DNA from: Verrucomicrobiota bacterium
GTDB lineage: Bacteria > Verrucomicrobiota > Lentisphaeria > Oligosphaerales > Oligosphaeraceae
Assembly (NCBI GenBank): GCA_019136135.1
Contig: JAGVUR010000125.1
Location: 35,347-99,346 of the forward strand
Reading direction: 5' to 3'
Length of the DNA: 64,000 nt
Shown: positions 42,588 through 51,178 of the stretch, one piece after another
Position numbering within the stretch: the first letter of the stretch is position 1
How the letters are laid out: each line of letters starts with the position of its first letter
Notes under the pieces: model-generated
Told to the model about the DNA's origin: nothing
Databases searched by the model: none
What the model saw: the letters and a program-made list of their open reading frames with translations, nothing else
Made by a program: the position numbers and the translations under genes

Positions 42588-45500
42588 TTAGTGCCTGAAG
42601 TCCGGCAGACCACGGAGGTCGTTGGCGCGGATTGGCAAGCCGGCAGGCGTGACCAAACGTGCGTTGACGAACATCAACAGGTTGGTCTTAACACTGCGTT
42701 CACCCTTCATCGTAAACAGGCGACCAAGGACAGGCAGGCGTCCCAGGAACGGAACCCTGTCTTCAAACTTCGTCAACTTCTCCTGGATCATACCACCGAG
42801 GACAATCGTTTCACCGTCCCAGATGACCAGCTTCGTCTTTGCCCTGCGTTCGGTCAAGATCGGCATCATACCATTCTTGGTATCCAAGGGCTGTCCCTGC
42901 AGAATCATCGTGGTGTTGAAACTGTTGTCATAGCCCAAGAATTCGATAACCTGCGGCTCGAGTTCAACGTCAATGGCGTATCCGTCAGAGTCAACCACGG
43001 GGGTCACGTCCAGGATAACACCGATGTCAGTGCCGTCGCCAAAGGTCGGCATGGCAGGCGTATAGCTGATTGCACCACTGTCGCCGTCAGTATCGTATTC
43101 TGGTGGTTCCCAGTCTTCAGGGAAGTAACGAACGGTGACGACCTTGATCTGTGCGGTCTGTCCACTGATGGTGGTGACCTTCGGCGCACTCAACACGTCA
43201 GAGTGCTTTTCTTGCTCAATGGCATGAATCGTGGTCTGGAAGGCATAGTTGCCCAAGACAGAATAGACTGAGAAGAGGTCGTCGGCCTCAGCGGTACCAA
43301 ACACGTCGGAAGCCAAACGCAAACCCTTGGTGAAGTCAGTGACATCTTTGCTGATGCCCAACTGGAACTGCGATCCGGCAGGCCCACCGATACCCTTGTT
43401 GTGGGTCGAATCCGCACCATCGGGATCCGTCAGGTTGGGACCAGCGCTGTTGAGTCCAACTCCGCCAGCCATCAGGGTCCAGCGGAAGCCCAAGGTGTCA
43501 AGATTCGTCTGCTCGATTTCAACAAACTTGGACTCGATCGTAACCTGAGTCGGAGTCGTGTTCAATTCTTGCAAGATCTTCTCAACCTTGATGTGGTTCT
43601 CAGGAGTATTGTAGACAACCAACTTGCCGACTTTGGGATAATGCATGGCGCGACCGCCGTTAGTGAAATCAACACCCATGCCGCTGAAGATGGTCGCGAC
43701 ATCCTTGAAGTACTTGTTGTCGTCGTCATCGCTATCAGTATCATCGTCGTCATCGTCATCGTCATCGTCATCGTCGTCGCTGCTGGAACCTGTATCCAAT
43801 TGCAACCTGCTCATGCGCCTCTTGCTACGCGGGGTGTCGAGGAAACCTGCTTCCACATTGTAGAAGCGGAGTTCCATCTGATCCATCACGTTGTCAGGAT
43901 GGTTGATGACGACAGCAGTGCTGTCAATCTTCATCTTGACGCCAGTGGTAAGAACGATGTACTGCAAGATTTTTGCGAGCGATTCGTTGGTCAGCTCCAT
44001 GTTGACGGGCTGGTCGGAGTAGTCTTCCATGCGTCCACTGGCGACAGGCGCAGCGCCCATGCCCATGCCGCCGCCGTCCATGCCCATACCCATGCCCATG
44101 CCGCCGTCCATGCCCATGCCCATGCCCATGCCGCCGCCATCCATGCCCATGCCCATGCCCATGCCGCCAGGCATTCCAGGTGCGCCCATGCCCATCCCCA
44201 TGCCGCCGCCATCCATGCCACCTCCCATTCCATCGCCGGCAGGTCTGCCGCCACCAGGAAGTCCCATGTCACCCATCGTTGGCATCCCTTCGCCAACGCC
44301 TGAAAAACCAGCGTTGCCGAGGGCAGCCTGAGCTGCACTGATGCGCTTCAGCTGAATCACGAAGTTCACGCCTTCATTGCCATCCGTGTCATACTGCTTG
44401 CTCTTCTGACGCAACTTGTTCAAAACGTCAATCAATGGCTCGTCATGAATCTTGATCTCGGGGAAGATGATGTTGTCAAGCTTGTTCTGCAAACTCGTGA
44501 CTTCAGCGCCCTTGCGGATTGCCTTCGAACCCAAATCGCCACTGGGACCGGCAAGCAATGGGGTAACAGGCTCAGCCCACTTCCAACGAACTTCAGCAAG
44601 ACGCTCACGGAAAATCTGGTCGCGACGCTCGTCAGCAATCTTCTTCAATTCATCGTTGATGCGAGAAAGGTAGCGGATTGCCGTCAAGTTGTAGGGATCG
44701 GAAATCAAGACAGTTTCGAAACTGTCACGGGCATCCGAGTAACGGCCATTCTTCATCAACACAATACCGGCCTCGATCTTGACCTTGATGTCAAAGTCGT
44801 GCTGGGTCGTATCGGGCATGATGATGTCAACTTTCGTCTCTTCCTTGAATTCCAAGTCGCGCTTCTCGGCACGGAACGCATTTGCCATGCTGTCAATCAT
44901 TTCAGCGCGGCTAGGATCAATTTCCTTCGCGATGTTCAACTTAGCCAATGCATCATCAACATCCTGAGCAGCAACGCTCTTCTTCGCCTCGTTAATAAGG
45001 TAGCTTGCCCACTCGATGTGAAGGTCGGCACGCATGGCATCAATGGCGTCAAGGCGACGCTTGACTTCAACCGCTGTGCTACCAGCCCGACCAAACAACT
45101 CGCGCGCGTTTTCCAACATCGCCTTGATGTCTTCAAACAACTTGTCTGCGGCATGATACTGGCTCTTGCTGAACAAATCGCGGCTCTGCAAGAACATGTC
45201 GTCAGCCTGCTTGAACAGTTCTGCACGCTGGGTCTTCTCACGGGCGGTCAATGACTTGCTGTCATAGATGATGCGGGACTTCTCCAAACCCTCGAGAATG
45301 CCAGTGACTTCCGTACGCTTCTCATCTTGCAAAAGCACCTTTGCCTTTGACAGCTTATCAATGGCCGCATTGATCATTTCCTTGATCTTCGCTGCTGTTT
45401 GGGCATCTTCCACATCCGTGGTCTTCTTTGGAATCTGCTTGCCCTTGTCATCCGTCAAGACCTTGTTGTCTTCGTCAATCGCCGCCTGGGCTTCGGCAGC

Positions 45501-45854
45501 CAATGCCTTGCCCCATTCCTGCAAAATGGCACCTTCCAAACTACGCAAATCCTTTGTAATCTGGCGAACTTGGTCAGACTTGGAATCGTTGTCTTGCAAT
45601 TTGGCGATAATCGCCTTGATTTCGTCCTTCGCGTTGACGCAACGCTGGTATGCGTTCTCGTACTCCTTGGCTTGTAGCTGCGCCTCTGCAGCTTCATGTT
45701 CGCTGTAAACCTTTACCAAGGCTTCGTCTGTTACCCCAGACGCCCCCTCGGCACAATACCCGCTTGACACAAGCAAACTACTCAATACGAAAAACGCCAG
45801 AGCAATTCCCTTAACTAGCCTCATCTTTCCAATACCTTCTTGTTTCTTTCTCAT
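42588..45854 (-). CDS. pilQ: PilQ/GspD-family outer-membrane secretin with long helical N-terminus (Amuc_1098-like)
   Basis: Forms the outer-membrane ring of a type IV pilus- or type II-like complex. ATG at 45854 has GGAG at good spacing; a second in-frame ATG at 45824 is possible. A signal peptide (GIALAFFVLSSLLVSSGYC) is followed by about 380 residues of helical, TPR-like sequence (LMKNGRYSDARDSFETVL), then an STN/N-domain-like part. A Met/Gly-rich tract lies at about residues 531-598 and an Asp-rich tract at about 688-711. The secretin core ends with the family signature VPFLGRLPVLGRLF near residue 1050. At 1,088 residues it is much longer than most PilQ proteins because of the TPR region and inserts. 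It is the last gene of the cluster; 175 bases separate it from the gene before it. Secretin identity is firm; the transported substrate is unknown. Confidence 0.93.
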   Translation of the reverse strand: MRKKQEGIGKMRLVKGIALAFFVLSSLLVSSGYCAEGASGVTDEALVKVYSEHEAAEAQLQAKEYENAYQRCVNAKDEIKAIIAKLQDNDSKSDQVRQITKDLRSLEGAILQEWGKALAAEAQAAIDEDNKVLTDDKGKQIPKKTTDVEDAQTAAKIKEMINAAIDKLSKAKVLLQDEKRTEVTGILEGLEKSRIIYDSKSLTAREKTQRAELFKQADDMFLQSRDLFSKSQYHAADKLFEDIKAMLENARELFGRAGSTAVEVKRRLDAIDAMRADLHIEWASYLINEAKKSVAAQDVDDALAKLNIAKEIDPSRAEMIDSMANAFRAEKRDLEFKEETKVDIIMPDTTQHDFDIKVKIEAGIVLMKNGRYSDARDSFETVLISDPYNLTAIRYLSRINDELKKIADERRDQIFRERLAEVRWKWAEPVTPLLAGPSGDLGSKAIRKGAEVTSLQNKLDNIIFPEIKIHDEPLIDVLNKLRQKSKQYDTDGNEGVNFVIQLKRISAAQAALGNAGFSGVGEGMPTMGDMGLPGGGRPAGDGMGGGMDGGGMGMGMGAPGMPGGMGMGMGMDGGGMGMGMGMDGGMGMGMGMDGGGMGMGAAPVASGRMEDYSDQPVNMELTNESLAKILQYIVLTTGVKMKIDSTAVVINHPDNVMDQMELRFYNVEAGFLDTPRSKRRMSRLQLDTGSSSDDDDDDDDDDDDDTDSDDDDNKYFKDVATIFSGMGVDFTNGGRAMHYPKVGKLVVYNTPENHIKVEKILQELNTTPTQVTIESKFVEIEQTNLDTLGFRWTLMAGGVGLNSAGPNLTDPDGADSTHNKGIGGPAGSQFQLGISKDVTDFTKGLRLASDVFGTAEADDLFSVYSVLGNYAFQTTIHAIEQEKHSDVLSAPKVTTISGQTAQIKVVTVRYFPEDWEPPEYDTDGDSGAISYTPAMPTFGDGTDIGVILDVTPVVDSDGYAIDVELEPQVIEFLGYDNSFNTTMILQGQPLDTKNGMMPILTERRAKTKLVIWDGETIVLGGMIQEKLTKFEDRVPFLGRLPVLGRLFTMKGERSVKTNLLMFVNARLVTPAGLPIRANDLRGLPDFRH

Positions 45855-46029
45855 CGAGAGTTCTCCGTCCGAATTTCCGTCCAATACCCGCAAATGCACA
45901 GCATCGGCGAATATTCGGACTTTAGTATGGTTGTTTATTTCAATTTTTATAAGTTAGTCGTAAATTCTCTCTTGTCAATGGTGTTTTTCGCCGTTAAACA
46001 AGACACAATGCACTTTTTTTACAGCGCGG

Positions 46030-47334
46030 TCATCTTATGCCGGGATTTTGCATCATGGGACCACCCCCTCCAGGTCCCATCATGCCGCCCTCGCCACCCA
46101 TCATCGTATTTTGCATTGGAACATAAAAGTCCTTGTGAGCCTCGAACTTGGGTACTTCCAACCGCTTGTCCTTCTCTGTTGCCTCGGCACGCGCATTTTC
46201 AATGCGTACTATGACCACCTTGCCGCCATCATCCATCGTTGCGCTTTCAAGCTTGTAGTGCTCGGTATATCTGGGATTGTCAAACTTCGGACGAGACAGC
46301 GGCGGCAAAACCTGGCCAACCCCGCACCTGAAACGGTAACGAGCCCACACATTCTGAGCATAGTTGAAATTCCTGTTGGCCAAATAGATGAACTCGACGT
46401 TCACTGTCTTTTCCTTGAGAGTCTGTTCAGGATACAACTTGTACGTCTCCTCCGGCCTAGACAAATTCTCAACCACAATGAACGGGGTTTCCTTTCCATC
46501 TACATTCTCAAATCCCGCTTGGCTCACGCGATAAGAGGTCTTCGTCTCAATCGTACGAATCGTCGCACCAAGCTGAACTGTCCTGTTCATGGAACGCTTG
46601 GGATCGGGGAATCCCATGGGATCCTGCGCCCTCTCAACGCGAATGCCCAAATTCCAGCGGGACGAATCATCAAGGTTGTTGCGGTCAATATCACGCAGCT
46701 GAATCTTCAAATCATATTGGAATACCCGCACAAACCTCAACAACATCCCCAGGTCGGGATAATCGTAAGGATTGTCCATTGCGGTGCCAGCCCTGTACTC
46801 CTCAATATTCAAAAAGCCGTCGTTGTCGTAGTCCTGCCGGGCATCCTGGGAATTGTCAATGCTCAGGAAATGAGGATACTTCTTCTCAACGGCATCGGGA
46901 ATGCCATCGCCATCAGTGTCCTCGCCGACATCCTCGTCCGCAGTCAATGGCGGCTGCTCAGTCTTGCAAAACGGACATACCGACTCGGACATCAGGATGA
47001 TCGCACGGCAATCGTCTTCCTTGCAACAAATGTACTCGTTCGGAGAAAACAAAGAACCCTGGGGACGAGCAGGACGATTGCCAGAAGCCAAACCTAAAAT
47101 GTCAAAGGCGCGACGGCGATCGCCAAGCGACGCAGGAGCAATCGCAAAGGCCTTCTCGTCCAAGGGCGCAATAAAATCACCCTCGTCAAGACGACGCTCA
47201 GACTTGCGCATGTCAGCCTTCAGAGCATCCTGGGTCTTCTCATAGTTCTCAGCAATCAGCAACAAACCCAGAATCAAAAACACCAGGCACGCGCCCAATA
47301 TCATTTTTTCATAATGTCGTGATAGGAAATCCAC
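46030..47334 (-). CDS. Bitopic inner-membrane pilus-cluster protein with zinc-ribbon-like Cys motif and thrombospondin type 3 repeats (Amuc_1099 position)
   Basis: A 434-residue protein with one N-terminal membrane segment (about 11-28). Five cysteines (103, 104, 109, 120, 123) in CCKEDDC and CPFC form a zinc-ribbon-like cluster. Two acidic repeats follow (DTDGDGIPDAVE near 139-150 and DYDNDGFLNIEEY near 168-180), of the kind found in the LamG giant. The rest is probably beta-rich, and it ends in GGEGGMMGPGGGGPMM. With an N-in membrane anchor, the Cys cluster would lie outside the cytoplasm. The start is GTG at 47334 with GAGG seven bases upstream, nine bases after the preceding stop. Its place between the PilO-like gene and the secretin is that of Amuc_1099. 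Possible role: linking the inner-membrane platform to the secretin. Function is not known. Confidence 0.88.
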   Translation of the reverse strand: MDFLSRHYEKMILGACLVFLILGLLLIAENYEKTQDALKADMRKSERRLDEGDFIAPLDEKAFAIAPASLGDRRRAFDILGLASGNRPARPQGSLFSPNEYICCKEDDCRAIILMSESVCPFCKTEQPPLTADEDVGEDTDGDGIPDAVEKKYPHFLSIDNSQDARQDYDNDGFLNIEEYRAGTAMDNPYDYPDLGMLLRFVRVFQYDLKIQLRDIDRNNLDDSSRWNLGIRVERAQDPMGFPDPKRSMNRTVQLGATIRTIETKTSYRVSQAGFENVDGKETPFIVVENLSRPEETYKLYPEQTLKEKTVNVEFIYLANRNFNYAQNVWARYRFRCGVGQVLPPLSRPKFDNPRYTEHYKLESATMDDGGKVVIVRIENARAEATEKDKRLEVPKFEAHKDFYVPMQNTMMGGEGGMMGPGGGGPMMQNPGIR

Positions 47335-47343
47335 CGTGCCACC

Positions 47344-48846
47344 TCAATTGTTCTCTGCCAGATGGTTAAATTCGACCAAGTCGAAACGAATCGTCATCGT
47401 GACGTCTTTCTTATTGTCGAACACACGAAGATCCTTACGGGTCATCGGTATCAAATCATAGGGATTCATCATCGAAAGCCCGCCATCATCTATGCCTCCA
47501 GCGCCCGGCATCATACCAGGCATCCCAGGACGCATGCCGGGCATGACGCCTTCTTGGGCTGCGGGGCGACGGCTGCGACGAGAACGACGGCCGCCTGTGC
47601 GACCACCCATCATCATCCCTTCTTCCATCATGCCGGTACCAGCACCCATCATCCCGCCATCAACTTGACCATAACCACCATAGCCAAAACCACTCGAACG
47701 GGACGCCGAAGCCGACTTAATCGCCTGCATTTCCTTCGCCAGCGATTCCTTCAATTCCGCGATCTGATCCAACAATACATCAGGAGCGTCAAACTCCAAG
47801 CTCCTGATGAAGAAGAAATATTTGTCATTGGCGGACAATATGTTCAACAAACGCTGAATCTTGACCTCCTGGCCAACAACCGTCATCGTTATCGGAGTCC
47901 ACTCGTAGTCGCCCTCCTCCAACTTCTCAATGCCCTTCGGCAAATCAAACTCTGACAACTCGTCAACCTCGGAGTCGCGAACCAAGCCGATGACAAGCTC
48001 GACGACCTTCAGCTGCTTGTAGATCCGCTCCATGTCATCCTTGTTCAAACCATTCTTCATCGCCGCATAACGGTCAAAGGTCAGGTATGGGCTGACTTTT
48101 TGTCCCATCCTGAGGAGATGCCTCTTGGGTTCTTCCGTTTCCTTCGTCTCGGTAATGGTCACCGCAGCGTCTTCAACCTTCTCGCCCTTGGCCTCGGCTT
48201 CCTGCTTGGCTTTTACGGCTGCGATCATGGCTGCATGTTGCTGAGGCGTCAAGGCGCCCATCATTCCAGGCTGGCGCATTCCTCCACCTATCGCGCCTCC
48301 GCCCATCATGCCGCCGCCCATCATGCCGCCGCCCATCATGCCGCCGCCCATCATGCCTCCGCCCATCATCCCGCCACCCATCATGCCTTCGCCCATCATC
48401 CCGCCACCCATCATGCCGCCGTCCATGCCTTCCATCGCCATGCCGTCACGAGTTTTGGCGCTCGTATCCTCGAAGTTGTCCCTGATGATCTTTTCGATCA
48501 TCCGCAGCATCTCACTTTGTGCGGGAGATTCGGCCAGCCGCATAAATGCACGGCTGCCCCTGTCGTCCTTGTCAATCAAACGGTGCTCGGCAAGACGGGT
48601 ACGGAAATCCGTGTACTTCTTCTCGGCCTGCTTCTGCTTGGTCTCCGCCCTTACACGGTTTTCTTCATCAAGACGCGGATTCGCCTTCTTGATCTTGTCG
48701 AAAAACTCGACGTGTTCGGCTTCCTTTGCCACAGCCCCCTGCTTGATCTTGCTTACGCCCATGATCTGAATCAGAAGATACACAATTCCGCCAAGACAAA
48801 GTAGCAGAAATAAAAGCAATCCAATGTTTTTCTTTATGAAATCCAT
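47344..48846 (-). CDS. PilO-like inner-membrane protein of the Amuc_1100 type, with Met/Gly-rich inserts
   Basis: A 500-residue bitopic protein: membrane segment at about 8-29, coiled coil at about 45-110, then a PilO-like alpha/beta core. I match it to Akkermansia Amuc_1100 from memory: the WTPITMTVVGQEVKIQRLLN and YFFFIRSLEF region parallels WTPMPLEIAFQ...YLFTVNSIRI, and the end (VTMTIRFDLVEFNH) parallels VFVQVSLNLVHFNQ. It is longer because of two low-complexity tracts: about 135-190 (repeats of GGGMM) and about 385-455 (Met/Gly-rich with RRSRRSRR). PilO-type proteins form the periplasmic alignment complex with PilN and PilM. ATG at 48846 has AGGA upstream. It lies between the PilM gene and the zinc-ribbon protein. 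Confidence 0.88.
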   Translation of the reverse strand: MDFIKKNIGLLLFLLLCLGGIVYLLIQIMGVSKIKQGAVAKEAEHVEFFDKIKKANPRLDEENRVRAETKQKQAEKKYTDFRTRLAEHRLIDKDDRGSRAFMRLAESPAQSEMLRMIEKIIRDNFEDTSAKTRDGMAMEGMDGGMMGGGMMGEGMMGGGMMGGGMMGGGMMGGGMMGGGMMGGGAIGGGMRQPGMMGALTPQQHAAMIAAVKAKQEAEAKGEKVEDAAVTITETKETEEPKRHLLRMGQKVSPYLTFDRYAAMKNGLNKDDMERIYKQLKVVELVIGLVRDSEVDELSEFDLPKGIEKLEEGDYEWTPITMTVVGQEVKIQRLLNILSANDKYFFFIRSLEFDAPDVLLDQIAELKESLAKEMQAIKSASASRSSGFGYGGYGQVDGGMMGAGTGMMEEGMMMGGRTGGRRSRRSRRPAAQEGVMPGMRPGMPGMMPGAGGIDDGGLSMMNPYDLIPMTRKDLRVFDNKKDVTMTIRFDLVEFNHLAENN

Positions 48847-48905
48847 AGCTTATCCTGGTGTTTTGTTTTCCAGCTTGTCCTTCAACCTTTCAAATCCGCC
48901 ACCGA

Positions 48906-51095
48906 TCAATGTTCACCTGGATCCATCATCCCACCAGGACTACCACCGTCCATACCCATGCCGGTACGAACTAGTCCTGGAGGCGGTATGTTGTAAACAT
49001 CCAAACTCGCCAGGAACTTAACCTGTAGCTTAAATGCGCGAGCACGACTGCTCTTCCTGCCAACCATGCCAAAACGCTCCAGTGGATACGAATAAATCTC
49101 GCTGTTGATCGTAATCGCCGTCATCGTCGGCTCGGAATCAAACAAGGGAGATTGACGCAACGCCGCCTCAAATGCCAACTCGGGACTTTGAGAGCCAAGG
49201 ATTGACTTGCGCAATCTCGCGTACGCTTCCCGCTCCTCCTTCGCCTTCTGCTGGGCAGGAGTCAACTCGATTGGCGCTTCTGCGGGCTTTGCTTCGGCGT
49301 CGGCGGCTTCCTCGCCCTCGCCTCCACCTGCGGCAGGCGCCTCATCGGAAGCAGGAGCAGCCTTCGGCTCAAGCTGGAAAATCCCATCAAATTCAACCCG
49401 GTCGCCAAGAGTGGCGGACCATGCCATTGACTTCGCATCGGGATAAGGCATCACGCAGGTGCCGATGATTTCAAGACCGGCAATCGGAACCGGACCTTCG
49501 ACAGCCATCGGATTATCGGTGCCGCCCATCATCATGCCGCCACCAGGCCCGCCATCGAACATGCCGCCGCCAGGACCACCGCCCATCATGCCGCCGCCCA
49601 TCATGCCGCCTTCGGCCATCGCTGACGGCAAATCAACCGTCTCCGGCTCGTATGGCCTCACTTCGGAGTAAATCGGCTTGATTGAATTGATCCAAAGGTT
49701 GTTCGGCTTCAAGCGGTAAATCTCGTTGTAGATCGATGCCCAGCGAGCGCGCTGCAACATCAAGTCACCCAAGGCATTGTACTGAGTAAGCTGGGAGTTG
49801 GCAGCGCCCTCGGGCCCTGTAATCGTCTTCCACTTCGTGTCCAGCTCCTTGTGGATTGGCTCCATCTTCGCATTCGCCGCATCATACAACTTCCGGGTCT
49901 CGTCAACACTGAACCAAAATGCACCCAATGTCAACAAGATGGTCAAACCGGAAATCACGAAAAACGGCTTCTTCTTGCTCAAATTCTGCTGCCGCTGAAT
50001 CGCCGCAGGAACAAGGCTGAACTCGATCGGGCACTGGGAGCCGTAACGCAAGCCCAAGCCAATCGTCTCGCTGAACATATGGGCGACTTCGCCCAGGCGA
50101 GCACGGTCAACCGAGGGAAGCAAATTCACAACCGTAAATGGATTGAAGTACTCAACCGGAATCCCCAACTTCTCCTCGAAGAACTTGTCGCAGTAGTTCA
50201 AGATGGACGAACCACCCGTCAAGTACATCTTAACTGGCTTGCCACCCTTCTGCTGGGCACGGTAAACATTGATCGAACGGGAAATTTCACCATGCAAACG
50301 AGCCATCACCGTGCGGATGATCTTCGATACCGAAGCCGCAGTCTCAGACTCCGGCTCCGCATAGGCGCCGCCCAATGCGACGAAACCATGGCGACGCTTC
50401 AATTCCTCGGCCTCAGGCAAACCAATCCCAAACTCCTTCGCAATCTGCTGGGTAATCGAATTGCCTGCAGTGGGAATGTTACGGGCAAAGAAACGATCGC
50501 CCTCGGCAAACAAAAGATTCGTCGCACGGCCACCGATATTCACGATGATCACGCACTCGTCCGTGCCAAGACCATTGGCACGTGCCGCATTGAAACACGC
50601 CGCAGGAGCAACGTCAACCAATATCGGCTCCAAGCCAACCTGCATAACGGCCCGCGTGAACTGCTCGACAATGTCATTCTTGATCACAACCGACAACACG
50701 TCGATGGTCTCAGCCTCGGGAGACACAATCAACTGATAGTCCCAGATAACCTCGTTGATAGGGAACGGAATGTTGTTCGTTGCCTCAAACTCGGCCAGTT
50801 GGCGAATCGCCTTCTTGTCGTAACTCACGACAGGGAGACGGCTGAAACGCATCAATGCCATCTGACCCGACAGGGAAATCAGCGCCTTCCTTGCACGAAA
50901 CCCGCCTTCCGCAAGCATCTGGCGCAACAAGCCAGAAACCACGTTCATGCGAGTCCCTTCAGACAATTCTTCCTCGTACTCGCGATACGCGAACAAGGCA
51001 AGGTTCATCGAGCTGCCCTTGTCAAACTCAAACTCGCACAGCTTGATGCTGGTCGCTCCTATGTCAATCGCCAGAATTCGTTCGTCTCTTGCCAT
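48906..51095 (-). CDS. pilM: PilM-like actin-fold ATPase fused to a PilN-like membrane/periplasmic region (Amuc_1101-like)
   Basis: Residues 1-350 are a PilM/FtsA-type actin fold with phosphate-binding motifs AIDIGATSIKL and VNIGGRATNLLF and an adenosine motif YLTGGSSIL. A hydrophobic segment at about 372-395 (FFVISGLTILLTLGAFWFSV) is followed by a coiled-coil and PilN-like region, as if the pilM and pilN genes were fused. A Met/Gly-rich tract lies at about 491-525 and an Ala/Glu-rich linker at about 575-610, before a final beta-rich part (about 655-705). Total length is 729, against about 350 for PilM alone. ATG at 51095 has GGAAG six bases upstream. It should sit on the cytoplasmic face and bridge the membrane to its PilO-like partner encoded next. 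The fusion reading is from domain order and the single membrane segment. Confidence 0.9.
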   Translation of the reverse strand: MARDERILAIDIGATSIKLCEFEFDKGSSMNLALFAYREYEEELSEGTRMNVVSGLLRQMLAEGGFRARKALISLSGQMALMRFSRLPVVSYDKKAIRQLAEFEATNNIPFPINEVIWDYQLIVSPEAETIDVLSVVIKNDIVEQFTRAVMQVGLEPILVDVAPAACFNAARANGLGTDECVIIVNIGGRATNLLFAEGDRFFARNIPTAGNSITQQIAKEFGIGLPEAEELKRRHGFVALGGAYAEPESETAASVSKIIRTVMARLHGEISRSINVYRAQQKGGKPVKMYLTGGSSILNYCDKFFEEKLGIPVEYFNPFTVVNLLPSVDRARLGEVAHMFSETIGLGLRYGSQCPIEFSLVPAAIQRQQNLSKKKPFFVISGLTILLTLGAFWFSVDETRKLYDAANAKMEPIHKELDTKWKTITGPEGAANSQLTQYNALGDLMLQRARWASIYNEIYRLKPNNLWINSIKPIYSEVRPYEPETVDLPSAMAEGGMMGGGMMGGGPGGGMFDGGPGGGMMMGGTDNPMAVEGPVPIAGLEIIGTCVMPYPDAKSMAWSATLGDRVEFDGIFQLEPKAAPASDEAPAAGGGEGEEAADAEAKPAEAPIELTPAQQKAKEEREAYARLRKSILGSQSPELAFEAALRQSPLFDSEPTMTAITINSEIYSYPLERFGMVGRKSSRARAFKLQVKFLASLDVYNIPPPGLVRTGMGMDGGSPGGMMDPGEH

Positions 51096-51178
51096 TGCTA
51101 ACTTCCGATATGTTTACCTTAATTATATTATAAGGAAATGTTTCTTCATCAGATCGATCGCCATGCGCCTAAACGCAA

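Noticed and set aside
45940..45978. Perfect TTGACA (minus strand, 45973-45978) in the gap before the secretin gene
   Set aside because: No acceptable -10 element lies 16-18 bases downstream; the nearest TATAAA is 21 bases away. An internal promoter is possible but not supported.
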